A stretch of DNA of 64,000 bases from Zeimonas sediminis (GCF_023721795.1 NZ_JAMQYE010000001.1:1922001-1986000), one strand, 5' to 3'; numbered from the stretch's first letter, positions 1-8,610 are shown. Numbers and translations: made by a program. The notes: generated by a model not told the origin, from the sequence alone.

Positions 1-896
1 TGCTCCCTGACCGAGGACTCGGTGCCGTGGAACTCGAAGAACAGCGTGGGCGCCTCGCGCAGCGCGGTCTTGCTGTGCGCGTTGATCGCGCGGATCGTGT
101 GCTCGCACAGGAACTCGCTGCGCGCGACCGGCACGCCGAGCTGGATCGTCTGGATCACCGTGTTGACCGCGTCGGCCATCGTCGGGAAGTTGACGACCGC
201 CGCCGAGACCGCCTCGGGCACCGGATACAGCTTGACCGTGACCTCGGTGATCACGCCCAGCGTGCCCTCGGAACCGATGAACAGCCGGGTGAGGTCGTAG
301 CCGGCCGAGGACTTCTTCGCGCGGGTCGCGGTGCGGATCACCTTGCCTTCGGCGGTGACCACGGTGAGCCCCAGCACGTTCTCGCGCATCGTGCCGTAGC
401 GGACCGCGTTCGTGCCCGAGGCCCGCGTGGCGCTCATGCCGCCGATGCTGGCATCGGCGCCCGGGTCGATCGGGAAGAACAGGCCGGTGCTCTTGAGCTC
501 CTCGTTGAGCTGCTTGCGGGTGACCCCGGCCTGCACGGTGACGGTCAGGTCCTCGGGGTTGACCGCCAGCACCTTGTTCATCTGCGACAGGTCGATCGTG
601 AGGCCGCCCTGAACCGCCAGCAGGTGGCCCTCCAGCGAGGAGCCCACGCCGAACGGGATCAGCGGAACCTTGTGCGCGGCGCACAGCCTGACCACCTCGG
701 CGACCTCGTCGGTGCCGTGCGCGTAGACGACCGCGTCGGGCGGAATGGCCGGGAACGGGGACTCGTCGCGGCCGTGGTGGTCGCGCACCGCCTGGGCGGT
801 GCTGAAGCGATCGCCAAATCGCGCGCGCAGCGCGGCGACCATGGCGTCGGGCAGCGGGCGACGCAGCGCGTCGGTGAAGGCGTAGGGGTGGTTCAT
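1..896 (-). CDS. FAD-linked oxidase, D-lactate/glycolate dehydrogenase type (3' end cut by window edge)
   Basis: The first 298 residues of a flavoprotein that oxidises a 2-hydroxy acid such as D-lactate or glycolate and passes electrons to the respiratory chain. The visible part is a PCMH-type FAD-binding domain: PFGVGSSLEGH at about 81-91 and GADASIGGMSATRASG at about 146-161 are the flavin-contacting loops, followed by the KKSSAGYDLTRLFIGSEGT segment. The C-terminal substrate domain lies outside the window, so D-lactate dehydrogenase (cytochrome) and GlcD cannot be separated. The start is the ATG at 896. Confidence 0.85.
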   Translation of the reverse strand, partial: MNHPYAFTDALRRPLPDAMVAALRARFGDRFSTAQAVRDHHGRDESPFPAIPPDAVVYAHGTDEVAEVVRLCAAHKVPLIPFGVGSSLEGHLLAVQGGLTIDLSQMNKVLAVNPEDLTVTVQAGVTRKQLNEELKSTGLFFPIDPGADASIGGMSATRASGTNAVRYGTMRENVLGLTVVTAEGKVIRTATRAKKSSAGYDLTRLFIGSEGTLGVITEVTVKLYPVPEAVSAAVVNFPTMADAVNTVIQTIQLGVPVARSEFLCEHTIRAINAHSKTALREAPTLFFEFHGTESSVRE

Positions 897-938
897 CGCG
901 GGTCTCCTGCGTTCCCGCGATTGTAGCCCCGCCGGCTC

Positions 939-2003
939 TCAGAACCGGTGCCGCATCCCCACCGCGACCACCCGCTCCTTCTGCCCGGCCGGCGCCTTCA
1001 GCGCGTCGCGGTAGAGCATCGCGTACAGGTCGGTGCGCTTGGACAGCCGATAGTCGTAGCCGACGGTCCAGGTGTCGCGATCGTCCGGCGTCAGCGGGTC
1101 GGCGTCGTCGAGGCTGGAGCTCGCCCAGGAGGCGAGCACGTTGCCCGCACCGAGCGGCACCGCGGCCCCGAGCTGCCAGGTGCGCACGTCCAGCGCGCTG
1201 GCCGGCCCCGCGCCGCTGTCGGCGATGTCCTGGTACTGGCCGAACAGCTTCGCCGCCTTCAGGTCGTAACTGGCGCCCAGCAGCCAGGCTTTCTGGTCGC
1301 GGCCGTCGGCCGGCGCGATCGTGCCCGACAGGTCGATCGAGCGGTAGGCGAGCGAGGCCTCGAAGGGGCCGGACGCATAGTGGATCGCCGCGTCGAAGGC
1401 GCGGCCGCGATGGCCGTCGGGCTCGGTGCCGCGCTCTTCGCCGGCCGACCAGAGCAGGTCGGCGCGCCAGGCGCCGCGGCCGGCCGCCTGCAGGCGGACC
1501 GAGTTGTCCATCGCGGTGTCGCCGGCCAGCGGCCCGCGGAAGGTGTGCGCGATCATCGGCCCGACGACGAATGAATCGGCGAGCGGATTGAACTTCAGCG
1601 TGGCCGCGAAGTACGGCGTCGTGTTCCGGCCGAAGGTGCTGCGCCCGAACTCGCCCTCGAAGCCGACGGCCGCGCTGCGCGCCCAGAAGGCGTCGCCGTC
1701 GAAACGGCCGGCCGCGCCGGCGTCGACGCGCAGGAAGGCCTCGAGCTGGAAGACCGCCTTCAGGCCGCCGCCGAGGTCCTCGGAGCCGGCGATGCCGACG
1801 AACGAGGTCTGCATCCCGCCCGAGTCGACGGCGGTGCGCGACGCGGCCGGGGCGCCGGGCGCCTCGGTCCGGATCGAGCCGGCGAAGGCGTCGAGCACGC
1901 CGTAGACGACGGCCTGTTGCGCGGCCGCGGACGTGGCCGCCAGCGCCAGGGTCGTCCCAAGCGCGAGGACCGCCACGCGGGGAGCGAATCGGTTCTTCTT
2001 CAT
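939..2003 (-). CDS. Gram-negative outer-membrane porin
   Basis: A 354-residue general diffusion porin of the betaproteobacterial type, expected as a trimeric 16-stranded beta-barrel. The N-terminus MKKNRFAPRVAVLALGTTLA through ATSAAAQQ is a classical signal peptide with a cleavage site around AAA-QQ. The mature part begins VVYGVLDAFAG, has alternating beta-strand patterning, and ends MRHRF; a terminal Phe is the recognition signal for barrel assembly. The reading frame stays open upstream but the signal peptide fixes the start at the ATG at 2003. It diverges from the adenosyltransferase gene across 135 bp. Substrate specificity cannot be read from sequence. Confidence 0.9.
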   Translation of the reverse strand: MKKNRFAPRVAVLALGTTLALAATSAAAQQAVVYGVLDAFAGSIRTEAPGAPAASRTAVDSGGMQTSFVGIAGSEDLGGGLKAVFQLEAFLRVDAGAAGRFDGDAFWARSAAVGFEGEFGRSTFGRNTTPYFAATLKFNPLADSFVVGPMIAHTFRGPLAGDTAMDNSVRLQAAGRGAWRADLLWSAGEERGTEPDGHRGRAFDAAIHYASGPFEASLAYRSIDLSGTIAPADGRDQKAWLLGASYDLKAAKLFGQYQDIADSGAGPASALDVRTWQLGAAVPLGAGNVLASWASSSLDDADPLTPDDRDTWTVGYDYRLSKRTDLYAMLYRDALKAPAGQKERVVAVGMRHRF

Positions 2004-2138
2004 GTCGGTGCCGTGCACGGATCGGTCCGGAGGCGGAATTCCCGCGCGCCGGGAAGTGGTGTTCGTGCCGGCGATCTTAGCCGACCCGCCGCCGCGGCTA
2101 AACTCGAAGGCTTTTCCTCCCCCTTCAGGACCACCGAG

Positions 2139-2696
2139 ATGGGACACCGACTCTCGCGCATCGCCACCCGCACCGGCGACGACGGCACCACCGGACTGGG
2201 CGACGGCAGCCGCACCGGCAAGGACAGCCTCAGGATCGCGGCGATCGGCGACGTCGACGAGCTGAATTCGACGATCGGCCTGCTGCTGGCCGAGCCGTTG
2301 CCCGACGCGATCCGCGACGAGCTTGTGGCCATCCAGCATGACCTGTTCGACCTGGGCGGCGAGCTCTGCATTCCCGGCTTCGAGAACGTCCACGAAGCGC
2401 AGGTCGCCCGGCTGGACGCCCTGCTCGAACGCCACAACGCCGAGTTGCCCAGGCTCCAGGAATTCATCCTGCCCGGCGGCGCCCGCACCGCGGCGCTCGC
2501 TCACGTGGCGCGCACCGTGTGCCGGCGCGCGGAAAGGGCGGTGGTGTCGCTGGGCCGGGAAGACGGCGTGCGACCGGTCTGCAGGCAATACCTGAACCGG
2601 CTGTCGGACCTGCTGTTCGTGCTCGCCCGGGTGCTGAACCGGGAGGCCGGCCGCGGCGACGTTCTCTGGCAGAAGGACCGGGTGAAGGACGCCTGA
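2139..2696 (+). CDS. Cob(I)alamin adenosyltransferase, PduO type
   Basis: A 185-residue enzyme that transfers the adenosyl group of ATP to cob(I)alamin, making coenzyme B12. The N-terminal ATP loop is TRTGDDGTTGLGDGSR (about 8-23), followed by the family motifs GDVDELNSTIG and LPGGARTAALAHVARTVCRRAER, which form the trimer interface and active site; length matches the PduO family. The start ATG at 2139 follows a short purine-rich stretch. It runs convergently into the cyclic-nucleotide-binding gene; both stop codons sit in one hairpin. No B12-dependent enzyme is visible nearby. Confidence 0.93.
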   Translation: MGHRLSRIATRTGDDGTTGLGDGSRTGKDSLRIAAIGDVDELNSTIGLLLAEPLPDAIRDELVAIQHDLFDLGGELCIPGFENVHEAQVARLDALLERHNAELPRLQEFILPGGARTAALAHVARTVCRRAERAVVSLGREDGVRPVCRQYLNRLSDLLFVLARVLNREAGRGDVLWQKDRVKDA

Positions 2697-2711
2697 GGCG
2701 GCTCAGGCGTC
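2688..2711. terminator. Perfect 10-bp hairpin shared by two convergent genes
   Basis: GACGCCTGAG (2688-2697), loop GCGG, CTCAGGCGTC (2702-2711). The stop codon of the adenosyltransferase lies in one arm and that of the cyclic-nucleotide-binding gene in the other. There is no clear U tract on either side, so a bidirectional terminator or 3'-end protecting stem is an inference from position. Confidence 0.5.
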
Positions 2712-3290
2712 GCGCGCCGCCTCGAGGTAGGAAACCAGCTTGGCGCTGGTCTGTCGCAGCCGGTCGGAGAGCAGCTGGACCAGCTTGAGCAGGATCTTGT
2801 TGCCCAGCGCAGGCTCCTCGCTCAGCACCAGCATCAGCGCGTCGCGCGACAGCACCGCAACCCGGCAGTTCTCGAGCGTGACGCAGGAGGCGAAGCGCGG
2901 TTCGCCGTCGAACATCGACATCTCGCCGAGCGCGTGCCCGACGTGCGCGACGGCGATCCGCGACGGATAGTTGTAGCGGTTGCGCCGCAGGACGTCGATC
3001 ATGCCGTCCATCAGCAGCATCATGAAATCGCCGGGCTCGCCCTCGTTGATGATCGTGACCCCGGGCGGCGCCTCGTAGACGTACATGAAGCCGCCCAGCT
3101 TGCGGGTCTCGTCGATTTCGAGCCCCGAGAACAGCGGCGTGCGCGCCATCAGGCGATGGATCTCCTCGGCGTACTCGTTCGCCCGGCCGACCGGCACCAG
3201 CCCCAGCGCGGTCAGCCGCTCGTGGGGCGTGCGCGCCTGGCCGCCCGCCGGCGCGGTCTTGTCGGGGGCCGCCGCTTTCGTCGTCTGCAT
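2703..3290 (-). CDS. Cyclic nucleotide-binding domain protein (no DNA-binding domain)
   Basis: A 195-residue protein with one CRP-type cNMP-binding beta-roll at about 45-165. The phosphate-binding-cassette region reads HALGEMSMFDGEPRFASCVTLE, which resembles the FGE-(I/L)-A-x-x-x-x-x-x-R-x-A family motif. The C-terminal 30 residues (LVQLLSDRLRQTSAKLVSYL) form the C-helix; there is no helix-turn-helix, so it is not a complete CRP/FNR regulator. The ATG at 3290 is preferred over the GTG at 3296 because GGAGG sits at the right distance and would include that GTG. The ligand is unknown. Confidence 0.75.
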   Translation of the reverse strand: MQTTKAAAPDKTAPAGGQARTPHERLTALGLVPVGRANEYAEEIHRLMARTPLFSGLEIDETRKLGGFMYVYEAPPGVTIINEGEPGDFMMLLMDGMIDVLRRNRYNYPSRIAVAHVGHALGEMSMFDGEPRFASCVTLENCRVAVLSRDALMLVLSEEPALGNKILLKLVQLLSDRLRQTSAKLVSYLEAARDA

Positions 3291-3340
3291 TTCCACCTCC
3301 GGAAGCAGGCCCGAAGTCTAAAGCACCAATGGGAACCCGG

Positions 3341-4405
3341 TCACTCCTCGAGCGCAAGCCTGCGCTGACGAACGGCATCGGCGAGGTGCTCGAGGATGGA
3401 CGTGGTTTCGTCCCAGCCGATGCAGCCGTCGGTGATGCTCTGGCCGTAGGCGAGCGGCTTGCCCGGCACCAGGTCCTGGCGGCCCGGGTTCAGGTGGCTC
3501 TCGACCATCACGCCGAAGATCCGCATGTCGCCGGCGGCAAGCTGTCCGGCGACGTCCTTCAGCACCGGGATCTGGTTCTCGGGCTTCTTCTGGCTGTTGC
3601 CGTGGCTCGCGTCGATCATCAGCCGGCAGGCCAGCGCGGCCCCCGCGGCCTCCTTGCAGGCCGCGTCGACGCTGGCCGCGTCGTAGTTGGGCGCCTTGCC
3701 GCCGCGCAGGATCACGTGGCAGTCCTCGTTGCCGTTGGTCGACACGATCGCCGAGTGGCCGCCCTTGGTCACCGACAGGAAGTGATGGGGCTGCGAGGCG
3801 GCCTTGATCGCGTCGAGCGCGATCTTCAGGTTGCCGTCGGTGCCGTTCTTGAAACCGACCGGGCAGGACAGCCCCGAGGCCAGCTCGCGGTGCACCTGCG
3901 ACTCGGTGGTGCGCGCGCCGATCGCGCCCCAGGCGATCAGGTCGGCGATGTACTGCGGCGTGATCATGTCGAGGAACTCGGTGCCGCAGGGCAGCCCCAT
4001 CTCGTTGATGTCGAGCAGCAGCGAGCGGGCGGTGCGCAGGCCCTTGTTGATGTTGAAGGTGTCGTCGAGGTCGGGGTCGTTGATCAGCCCCTTCCAGCCC
4101 ACAGTGGTGCGCGGCTTCTCGAAGTAGACCCGCATGACGATCTCGAGATCGTCCTTCAGCCGTTCGCGGAGCCCGGCCAGGCGCTGCGCATACTCGAGCG
4201 CGGCCTTCGTGTCGTGGATCGAGCAGGGCCCCACCACGACGAGCAGCCGGTCGTCCATCGAGTGCAGGATGCGGTGGATCGCCTGGCGGGATGCGAAGGT
4301 CGTGGCCGCCGCCCGATCGCCGATCGGGTATTCGCGAAGCAGGTGGGAGGGCGGCGCGAGCTCCTTGATCTCGCGGATCCGGACATCATCGGTGGTGACG
4401 GTCAT
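3341..4405 (-). CDS. aroG: 3-deoxy-7-phosphoheptulonate (DAHP) synthase, class I
   Basis: A 354-residue cytosolic enzyme condensing phosphoenolpyruvate and erythrose-4-phosphate, the first step of aromatic amino-acid synthesis. Family signatures seen are VVGPCSIHD, EKPRTTVGWKG, SVTKGGHSAIV and IDASHGNSQKKP, which carry the metal and PEP ligands of the type I (AroG/AroF/AroH) family; the length is typical. The N-terminal extension IREIKELAPPSHLLREYP is the allosteric helix region of feedback-regulated forms. Which amino acid inhibits it cannot be read. Expression is probably controlled by the leader-peptide attenuator that ends 45 bp before the ATG. Confidence 0.96.
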   Translation of the reverse strand: MTVTTDDVRIREIKELAPPSHLLREYPIGDRAAATTFASRQAIHRILHSMDDRLLVVVGPCSIHDTKAALEYAQRLAGLRERLKDDLEIVMRVYFEKPRTTVGWKGLINDPDLDDTFNINKGLRTARSLLLDINEMGLPCGTEFLDMITPQYIADLIAWGAIGARTTESQVHRELASGLSCPVGFKNGTDGNLKIALDAIKAASQPHHFLSVTKGGHSAIVSTNGNEDCHVILRGGKAPNYDAASVDAACKEAAGAALACRLMIDASHGNSQKKPENQIPVLKDVAGQLAAGDMRIFGVMVESHLNPGRQDLVPGKPLAYGQSITDGCIGWDETTSILEHLADAVRQRRLALEE

Positions 4406-4450
4406 GACGGGCCTTTGTTGACTGTGCTCTTCGGGATCGGCGCGGCGGCG

Positions 4451-4480
4451 CAAAAAAAAACCGCCGGGTTCGCCGGCGGT
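4451..4480 (-). terminator. Attenuator terminator in the aroG leader
   Basis: On the minus strand ACCGCCGG, loop CGAAC, CCGGCGGT (stem 4460-4480), followed directly by T9 (4452-4460). This is a textbook intrinsic terminator, and a rare U-run in a very GC-rich region. It sits 29 bp after the stop of the leader ORF and 45 bp before the aroG ATG, so readthrough is required for aroG expression. Confidence 0.85.
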
Positions 4481-4509
4481 CTTCATCGGATTCGGTTCAG
4501 TCCTGCTTG

Positions 4510-4593
4510 TTACGAACGCGCTCCCGACTCGTCCCGCCGCTGGCGGAAAAAGCCGAAAAAATAAAAGAAGTAGAACGCGGTGCGATGCAGCAT
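4510..4593 (-). CDS. Phe/Tyr-rich leader peptide of aroG (attenuation sensor)
   Basis: A 27-codon ORF (ATG 4593, TAA 4510). Residues 6-16 read AFYFFYFFGFF: seven Phe and two Tyr. The composition and placement match regulatory leader peptides such as E. coli pheL. After the last Phe codons the RNA carries CCGCC (4546-4542) and GGCGG (4538-4534), which can pair with each other; GGCGG can instead pair with the CCGCC of the terminator arm. Ribosome stalling at Phe/Tyr codons would mask the first segment, free the second to block the terminator, and so switch aroG on when charged tRNA-Phe or tRNA-Tyr is scarce. No good ribosome-binding site precedes the ATG. Function is inferred from layout. Confidence 0.8.
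   Translation of the reverse strand: MLHRTAFYFFYFFGFFRQRRDESGARS
4534..4546 (-). promoter_or_regulatory. Pause hairpin / antiterminator segments 1 and 2 of the aroG attenuator
   Basis: CCGCC, loop AGC, GGCGG on the minus strand, inside the leader ORF immediately after the TTT TTC codons. With one flanking base the second arm becomes CGGCGG, complementary to CCGCCG of the terminator 5' arm, giving mutually exclusive 1:2 + 3:4 versus 2:3 foldings. Confidence 0.65.
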
Positions 4594-4602
4594 GACGGAT
4601 CG

Positions 4603-4631
4603 AGTGTATGCGTTCGAAGCCCGGCGCGCAA
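4603..4631 (-). promoter_or_regulatory. Candidate sigma-70 promoter of the aroG leader
   Basis: TTGCGC (4631-4626), 17-bp spacer, TACACT (4608-4603) on the minus strand. The projected transcription start lies only about three bases before the leader ATG at 4593, so the leader mRNA could be almost leaderless. The -35 match is partial. Confidence 0.4.
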
Positions 4632-4695
4632 GTCGGCCCGCGCGGTCGCGCCCGCAGCAAGCCGGCCCGCCGCGGGTCGGCGCGCGCCGGCCGCG

Positions 4696-7600
4696 CTACT
4701 TCAGGCTGAGCTCGACACCGGCAGCCTGCTCCGGGTCCGCGGCGCCGCCCTCCTTCGGGGCGGTCAGGAACAGCCGGCCGGGCTCGATGCCGCCGTCGGC
4801 AGCCAGCCAGTCCTTGACCGCCTGCGCCCGCCGGTTCGCGAGCTCGCGCAAGGCCCCGTCGGGCAGCGCGGTCGCCTCGACCAGTTCCTTCTGCATCGCC
4901 TCGGCGGAAGGCAGATCCTTCGGGGCCGGCGCCGGGACCCTGCCCATCAGCCAGGCCTGCGACAGCAAGGCCGGGCGCTGCTCGGCGGTGATCGGCAGCT
5001 TCTCGTCGGTGCCGGCCATCGCATGCCGGATCCGCTTGAGCCGCGCCTCGAGCTGGGCCAGCTGCATCGCCTGCCGATCGGCGGCGGTCCAGCGTCCCGC
5101 GACGTCGAGCTTCAGGCCCGGCCGCTCGGTCAGCGCCTTGGCGAGCGCGGCGAGCCGCTCGCGCGCCTTGTCGTCGAGCGCGGCCCCGGCTGGCGCGAAA
5201 TCGAGCCGGGACAGTTCCTCGGCCGAACCGCCGACCAGCCCGGCGATCAGCGAGAACGGCGCGGCGACCGCCTTCACGATCAGGTTGCCGATGATCCGCA
5301 ACACGATGCCGCCGATGCTGAACTGCGGATCGTCCAGGGAGCCGCTGATCGGCAGGCGCACGTCGATGACACCGTTGCGGTCCTTCAGCAGCGAGACCGC
5401 GAACAGCACCGGCAGCTTCAGCGCGTCGGGGCTCTCCACCGGCTCCCCGAAGGTGAGCTGGTCCAGCACGATCTGGTTCTGCGCGCTGAGCTGGCCGCTC
5501 TCGACCCGGTACTCGACGCTGGCCGACAGCTTGCCCTTCTTGATGCCGTAGCCGACGTACTTGCCCGAGTACGGCGACAGCGCCGGCAAGTCGATGTCGC
5601 GCGCATCGGCGCGCAGGTCCAGGAACAGCGGCTCGCCGATCGGGTCGATGCGCCCGGCGATCGTCACCGAGCCGGTATTGTCGATGCGGCCGTCGAGCTT
5701 CAGATCGGCCACCTTCCCGCCGCCCATCTCGCCGACCGAGCCGGCCAGCCCGGTCAGGTTGGCCGAATAGTTCGGCTGGATAAAGTAGTCGCTGAAGTCG
5801 ACGTTGCCGTCGGCCAGCTCGATGCGCCCGATCCGCAGCGGCGGCGGGTCGGTCTTCGGCGGCGGCTCGCTGCGCGCGGCGGGCGCCTCGGCGGCCGGCA
5901 TCGGCGGCCCGTCGTCGGCGAGCGGCGGGCGGCCGTCGGGCGAGCCGTCGGCAATGCCGGCGCCGCCGGCGGACGCCGCCGCCGAGGCTGCGCCACCCGC
6001 CGGGGCAGGCTTGCCGTTCGCGCCCCCGGCGTTCGGGCCCTCGATCACCTCCTGCAGGTTGAAGCGCCCGTTGGGCTGGATGACCAGGCGCGATCGAAGG
6101 CCGGCGAGCTCTATGTCGCCGAGATCCACGAACAGCGGCGAGAACGTGACCCGCGTGGCCGATAGCCGCAGCGATTTCCAGCTCAGCAGGTCGGCCGGAT
6201 CCGCGCCCTCGCGGACCATGGCGGCCGGGATCGCCGCCGCGGCTTCCCGTTTCAGGCGCGCGTTCAGGTCCGTCACCGCCAGCGCGCCTTGCCAGTCGCC
6301 GCGCGGCTCGCGACCGGCAGCGACGGACAACCGGAGCCGGCCGTCGGCGGACAGCGCGCCGGAGGCGAGCGACGCGTTGACCTGGGGAGGCAGCCAGGGC
6401 TGGGCCGCAGGCAGTGGCAGCGACCGCGCCGCCAGGGTCAGCGAGACGGCGCCGGTGGCCGGCATGACGGTACCGCGCGCCGACAGCCTGCCGCCCTGCC
6501 CGACCGTGGCGGAAGCCGTCAACTGCACAGGCCGCTTCGAGTCGGTCGCGAAGTCGCGAGCCTCGACCGCGATCGCGCCGACGCGCAGCGGAGGGAAGCG
6601 CTCGCCCCGCACCGCCGCGTACTCGAGCACGACCTCGGAGCCGTCGATCTCGACCCGATCGACCGCGACCCGCCAAGCCTCGTCGTCGCCCGTCGGCGTC
6701 GCGCCGCCTTGCGAGCCGGAGCCGCCCGGGTCACTGGAGCCGCCCTTGCCCGCGCCTTCGCCCGGCGCGCCGGCTGCCCGCCACCAACCGGCGGCATCGA
6801 ACGCAGCCGTCGCGTCGCGCCGAAGCGCGATCCGGGCATCGCCGAGCGCGACCGAGCCGACCGAAACGCTGCGCGAGGCCGGATCGACCGCGACCCGCTC
6901 GACCGAGAAGCCCCCCGCGCGCACGACTTCCCGCTTGCCGTCGGCGAGCGCGAGCGAGCGCACGCCCAGCTTGCCGTCGGTGAGCTTCCAGCCGACCGCC
7001 TGGCCGCCCGAGCCATCGGCGGCGCGAACCTGGAAGCGGGTCGACGCGGCGAGCTCGCCTGCCCGCACGTCGAGCGCGAGCGACGGGCCGACCAGCCAGG
7101 CCCACGGGACCGCTGGCACCTCGGCGAGCGACGCCTCGCCGTCGACCGCGAGCGGCGCAAGCGCGAGCTGCGCGCTGCCGGCCAGCATCTCGCCGTTGCC
7201 GCCGCGGGCCGAGAGCTTCAGCGCCGCCGGCTGCGCCTGCGGCTGGCCGAGGCCGCTGGCCTCGAACTGCAACGCGCTCAACTCGAAGCGCAGGGGCTTC
7301 GGCGAGAAGGCCCGGTCGTCGAACAGAAGCCGCCCTTCGTCGACCGCGATCGTTCCGATGAACCAGGACAGCCTACCCGCCGGAGAGTCGGCCTGCGCGG
7401 CAGGCGGGGCGCCCGCGCCAGAGACCGGCCGTGTCTCCAGCGCGCGCATCACCGGCTCGAGGAATCTCGCCTCGCCGGCGCGCCGCTCGATCGCGATCTC
7501 GGGCCGGCCGATCGCCAGCCTGCCGACCGAGAGCCGCGAGCCCAGCAGGTCGAACTCGACATCCGCGAGCTCGAGCGCGGGCAGCTTCAGCAGCGCGCGA

Positions 7601-8610
7601 TCGTCGGGCTGGCGCAACTCCACGCCGCCGAGCCCCGCCTTGCCCCGCACGGTCACCTGGGCCGGCTCGCCCTCGGGCGCGGCGAAGGCCACGGTGAGCT
7701 CGCTCGCCAGCGCGGCCGAGACCAGCTTGACCGGCAACTCGGGCAGGTGCGGCAGCCAGCGGGTCAGGTCGAAGGACTCGAGCTTGACGGCGAGCTCGCC
7801 GGTGCGCGTGTCGGCGAAGGGCAGCAGCTGGCCGTTCGCCTGGATCGGCGCCCCGTCGAGCGTGAGCTCGAGGCCGGGCTCGACCCGGATCTCCTGGTCG
7901 ACCGGCAGGCTCGACACGAAGGGAATTCGCAGCCCGATCGCCGTCGCCTCGTGCCTGACGTCGAGCTTGCGATCGTCCAGGCCCGCGCTGCCGTCGCGCA
8001 ACTCGATGTTGGCCACCGAGAAGCGGGCGGGCCCCGTCTCCGGCGGCGCTTCCGGCCCGGGCGCGGCCAGCCGCTCGACGATGTCGGTGCCGTCGTAGAC
8101 GCCGTCGGCGTCGCGCGCGACGAACACGGCCGGCTCCACCAGCACGAGCCGCTCGAGCACCGGCGCCAGGTGCCGCAGCGAGCGCCACGACAGGTCGGCC
8201 TCGAGCAGCGCGAGCCGCGCGTGGCTGCGGGCCGGCGCGCCCGCGCTGCCGTCGCTCTGCTCGCCGACCTTCAGGCCGTGCAGCCTGAAGACCAGCGCAT
8301 AGGGCTCGATCTCGATCCGCTCGACGCTCGCCGGCCGGCCGGTCAGCTCGGCGAGCTGGGTCCCGATCGCGTCACGCAACAGCCCGGGCGCGACGAAGCG
8401 CAGCAGCAGCCCCCACAGCGCGACGAGCGCGACGGCCACCGCGAGCGCCCGGAACCAGCGGCTGCGAAGCCAGGATCGCGGCGCCGGCGGGCGTGCAATG
8501 GCCGGCGCATCGGCCGGCGCCTCGCCTGCCGGGGCGGACGCTGCAGCCCCGGGCGCCGCCGGCCCTGCGGCGGGCTCGGGCTGCCGCGCGCTGTCAGGCG
8601 GTCCCGCCAA
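4696..8610 (-). CDS. Giant DUF748/AsmA-like envelope protein with OmpA-like tail
   Basis: A 1304-residue inner-membrane-anchored protein. A Pro/Ala-rich cytosolic tail (1-50) is followed by one membrane helix (about 53-72, FRALAVAVALVALWGLLL) and a very long periplasmic part of repeated beta-rich segments typical of AsmA/DUF748 proteins (for example FDDRAFSPKPLRFELSALQ, DFSDYFIQPNYSANLTGLAG). Near the C-terminus FAPAGAALDDKARERLAALA resembles an OmpA-type peptidoglycan-binding region. By analogy with AsmA/YhdP proteins it may form a hydrophobic groove for phospholipids; that is inference. The start is TTG at 8610, overlapping the tldD stop by 17 bp with a weak GAGG; no ATG occurs before the membrane helix. 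Confidence 0.8.
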   Translation of the reverse strand: MAGPPDSARQPEPAAGPAAPGAAASAPAGEAPADAPAIARPPAPRSWLRSRWFRALAVAVALVALWGLLLRFVAPGLLRDAIGTQLAELTGRPASVERIEIEPYALVFRLHGLKVGEQSDGSAGAPARSHARLALLEADLSWRSLRHLAPVLERLVLVEPAVFVARDADGVYDGTDIVERLAAPGPEAPPETGPARFSVANIELRDGSAGLDDRKLDVRHEATAIGLRIPFVSSLPVDQEIRVEPGLELTLDGAPIQANGQLLPFADTRTGELAVKLESFDLTRWLPHLPELPVKLVSAALASELTVAFAAPEGEPAQVTVRGKAGLGGVELRQPDDRALLKLPALELADVEFDLLGSRLSVGRLAIGRPEIAIERRAGEARFLEPVMRALETRPVSGAGAPPAAQADSPAGRLSWFIGTIAVDEGRLLFDDRAFSPKPLRFELSALQFEASGLGQPQAQPAALKLSARGGNGEMLAGSAQLALAPLAVDGEASLAEVPAVPWAWLVGPSLALDVRAGELAASTRFQVRAADGSGGQAVGWKLTDGKLGVRSLALADGKREVVRAGGFSVERVAVDPASRSVSVGSVALGDARIALRRDATAAFDAAGWWRAAGAPGEGAGKGGSSDPGGSGSQGGATPTGDDEAWRVAVDRVEIDGSEVVLEYAAVRGERFPPLRVGAIAVEARDFATDSKRPVQLTASATVGQGGRLSARGTVMPATGAVSLTLAARSLPLPAAQPWLPPQVNASLASGALSADGRLRLSVAAGREPRGDWQGALAVTDLNARLKREAAAAIPAAMVREGADPADLLSWKSLRLSATRVTFSPLFVDLGDIELAGLRSRLVIQPNGRFNLQEVIEGPNAGGANGKPAPAGGAASAAASAGGAGIADGSPDGRPPLADDGPPMPAAEAPAARSEPPPKTDPPPLRIGRIELADGNVDFSDYFIQPNYSANLTGLAGSVGEMGGGKVADLKLDGRIDNTGSVTIAGRIDPIGEPLFLDLRADARDIDLPALSPYSGKYVGYGIKKGKLSASVEYRVESGQLSAQNQIVLDQLTFGEPVESPDALKLPVLFAVSLLKDRNGVIDVRLPISGSLDDPQFSIGGIVLRIIGNLIVKAVAAPFSLIAGLVGGSAEELSRLDFAPAGAALDDKARERLAALAKALTERPGLKLDVAGRWTAADRQAMQLAQLEARLKRIRHAMAGTDEKLPITAEQRPALLSQAWLMGRVPAPAPKDLPSAEAMQKELVEATALPDGALRELANRRAQAVKDWLAADGGIEPGRLFLTAPKEGGAADPEQAAGVELSLK

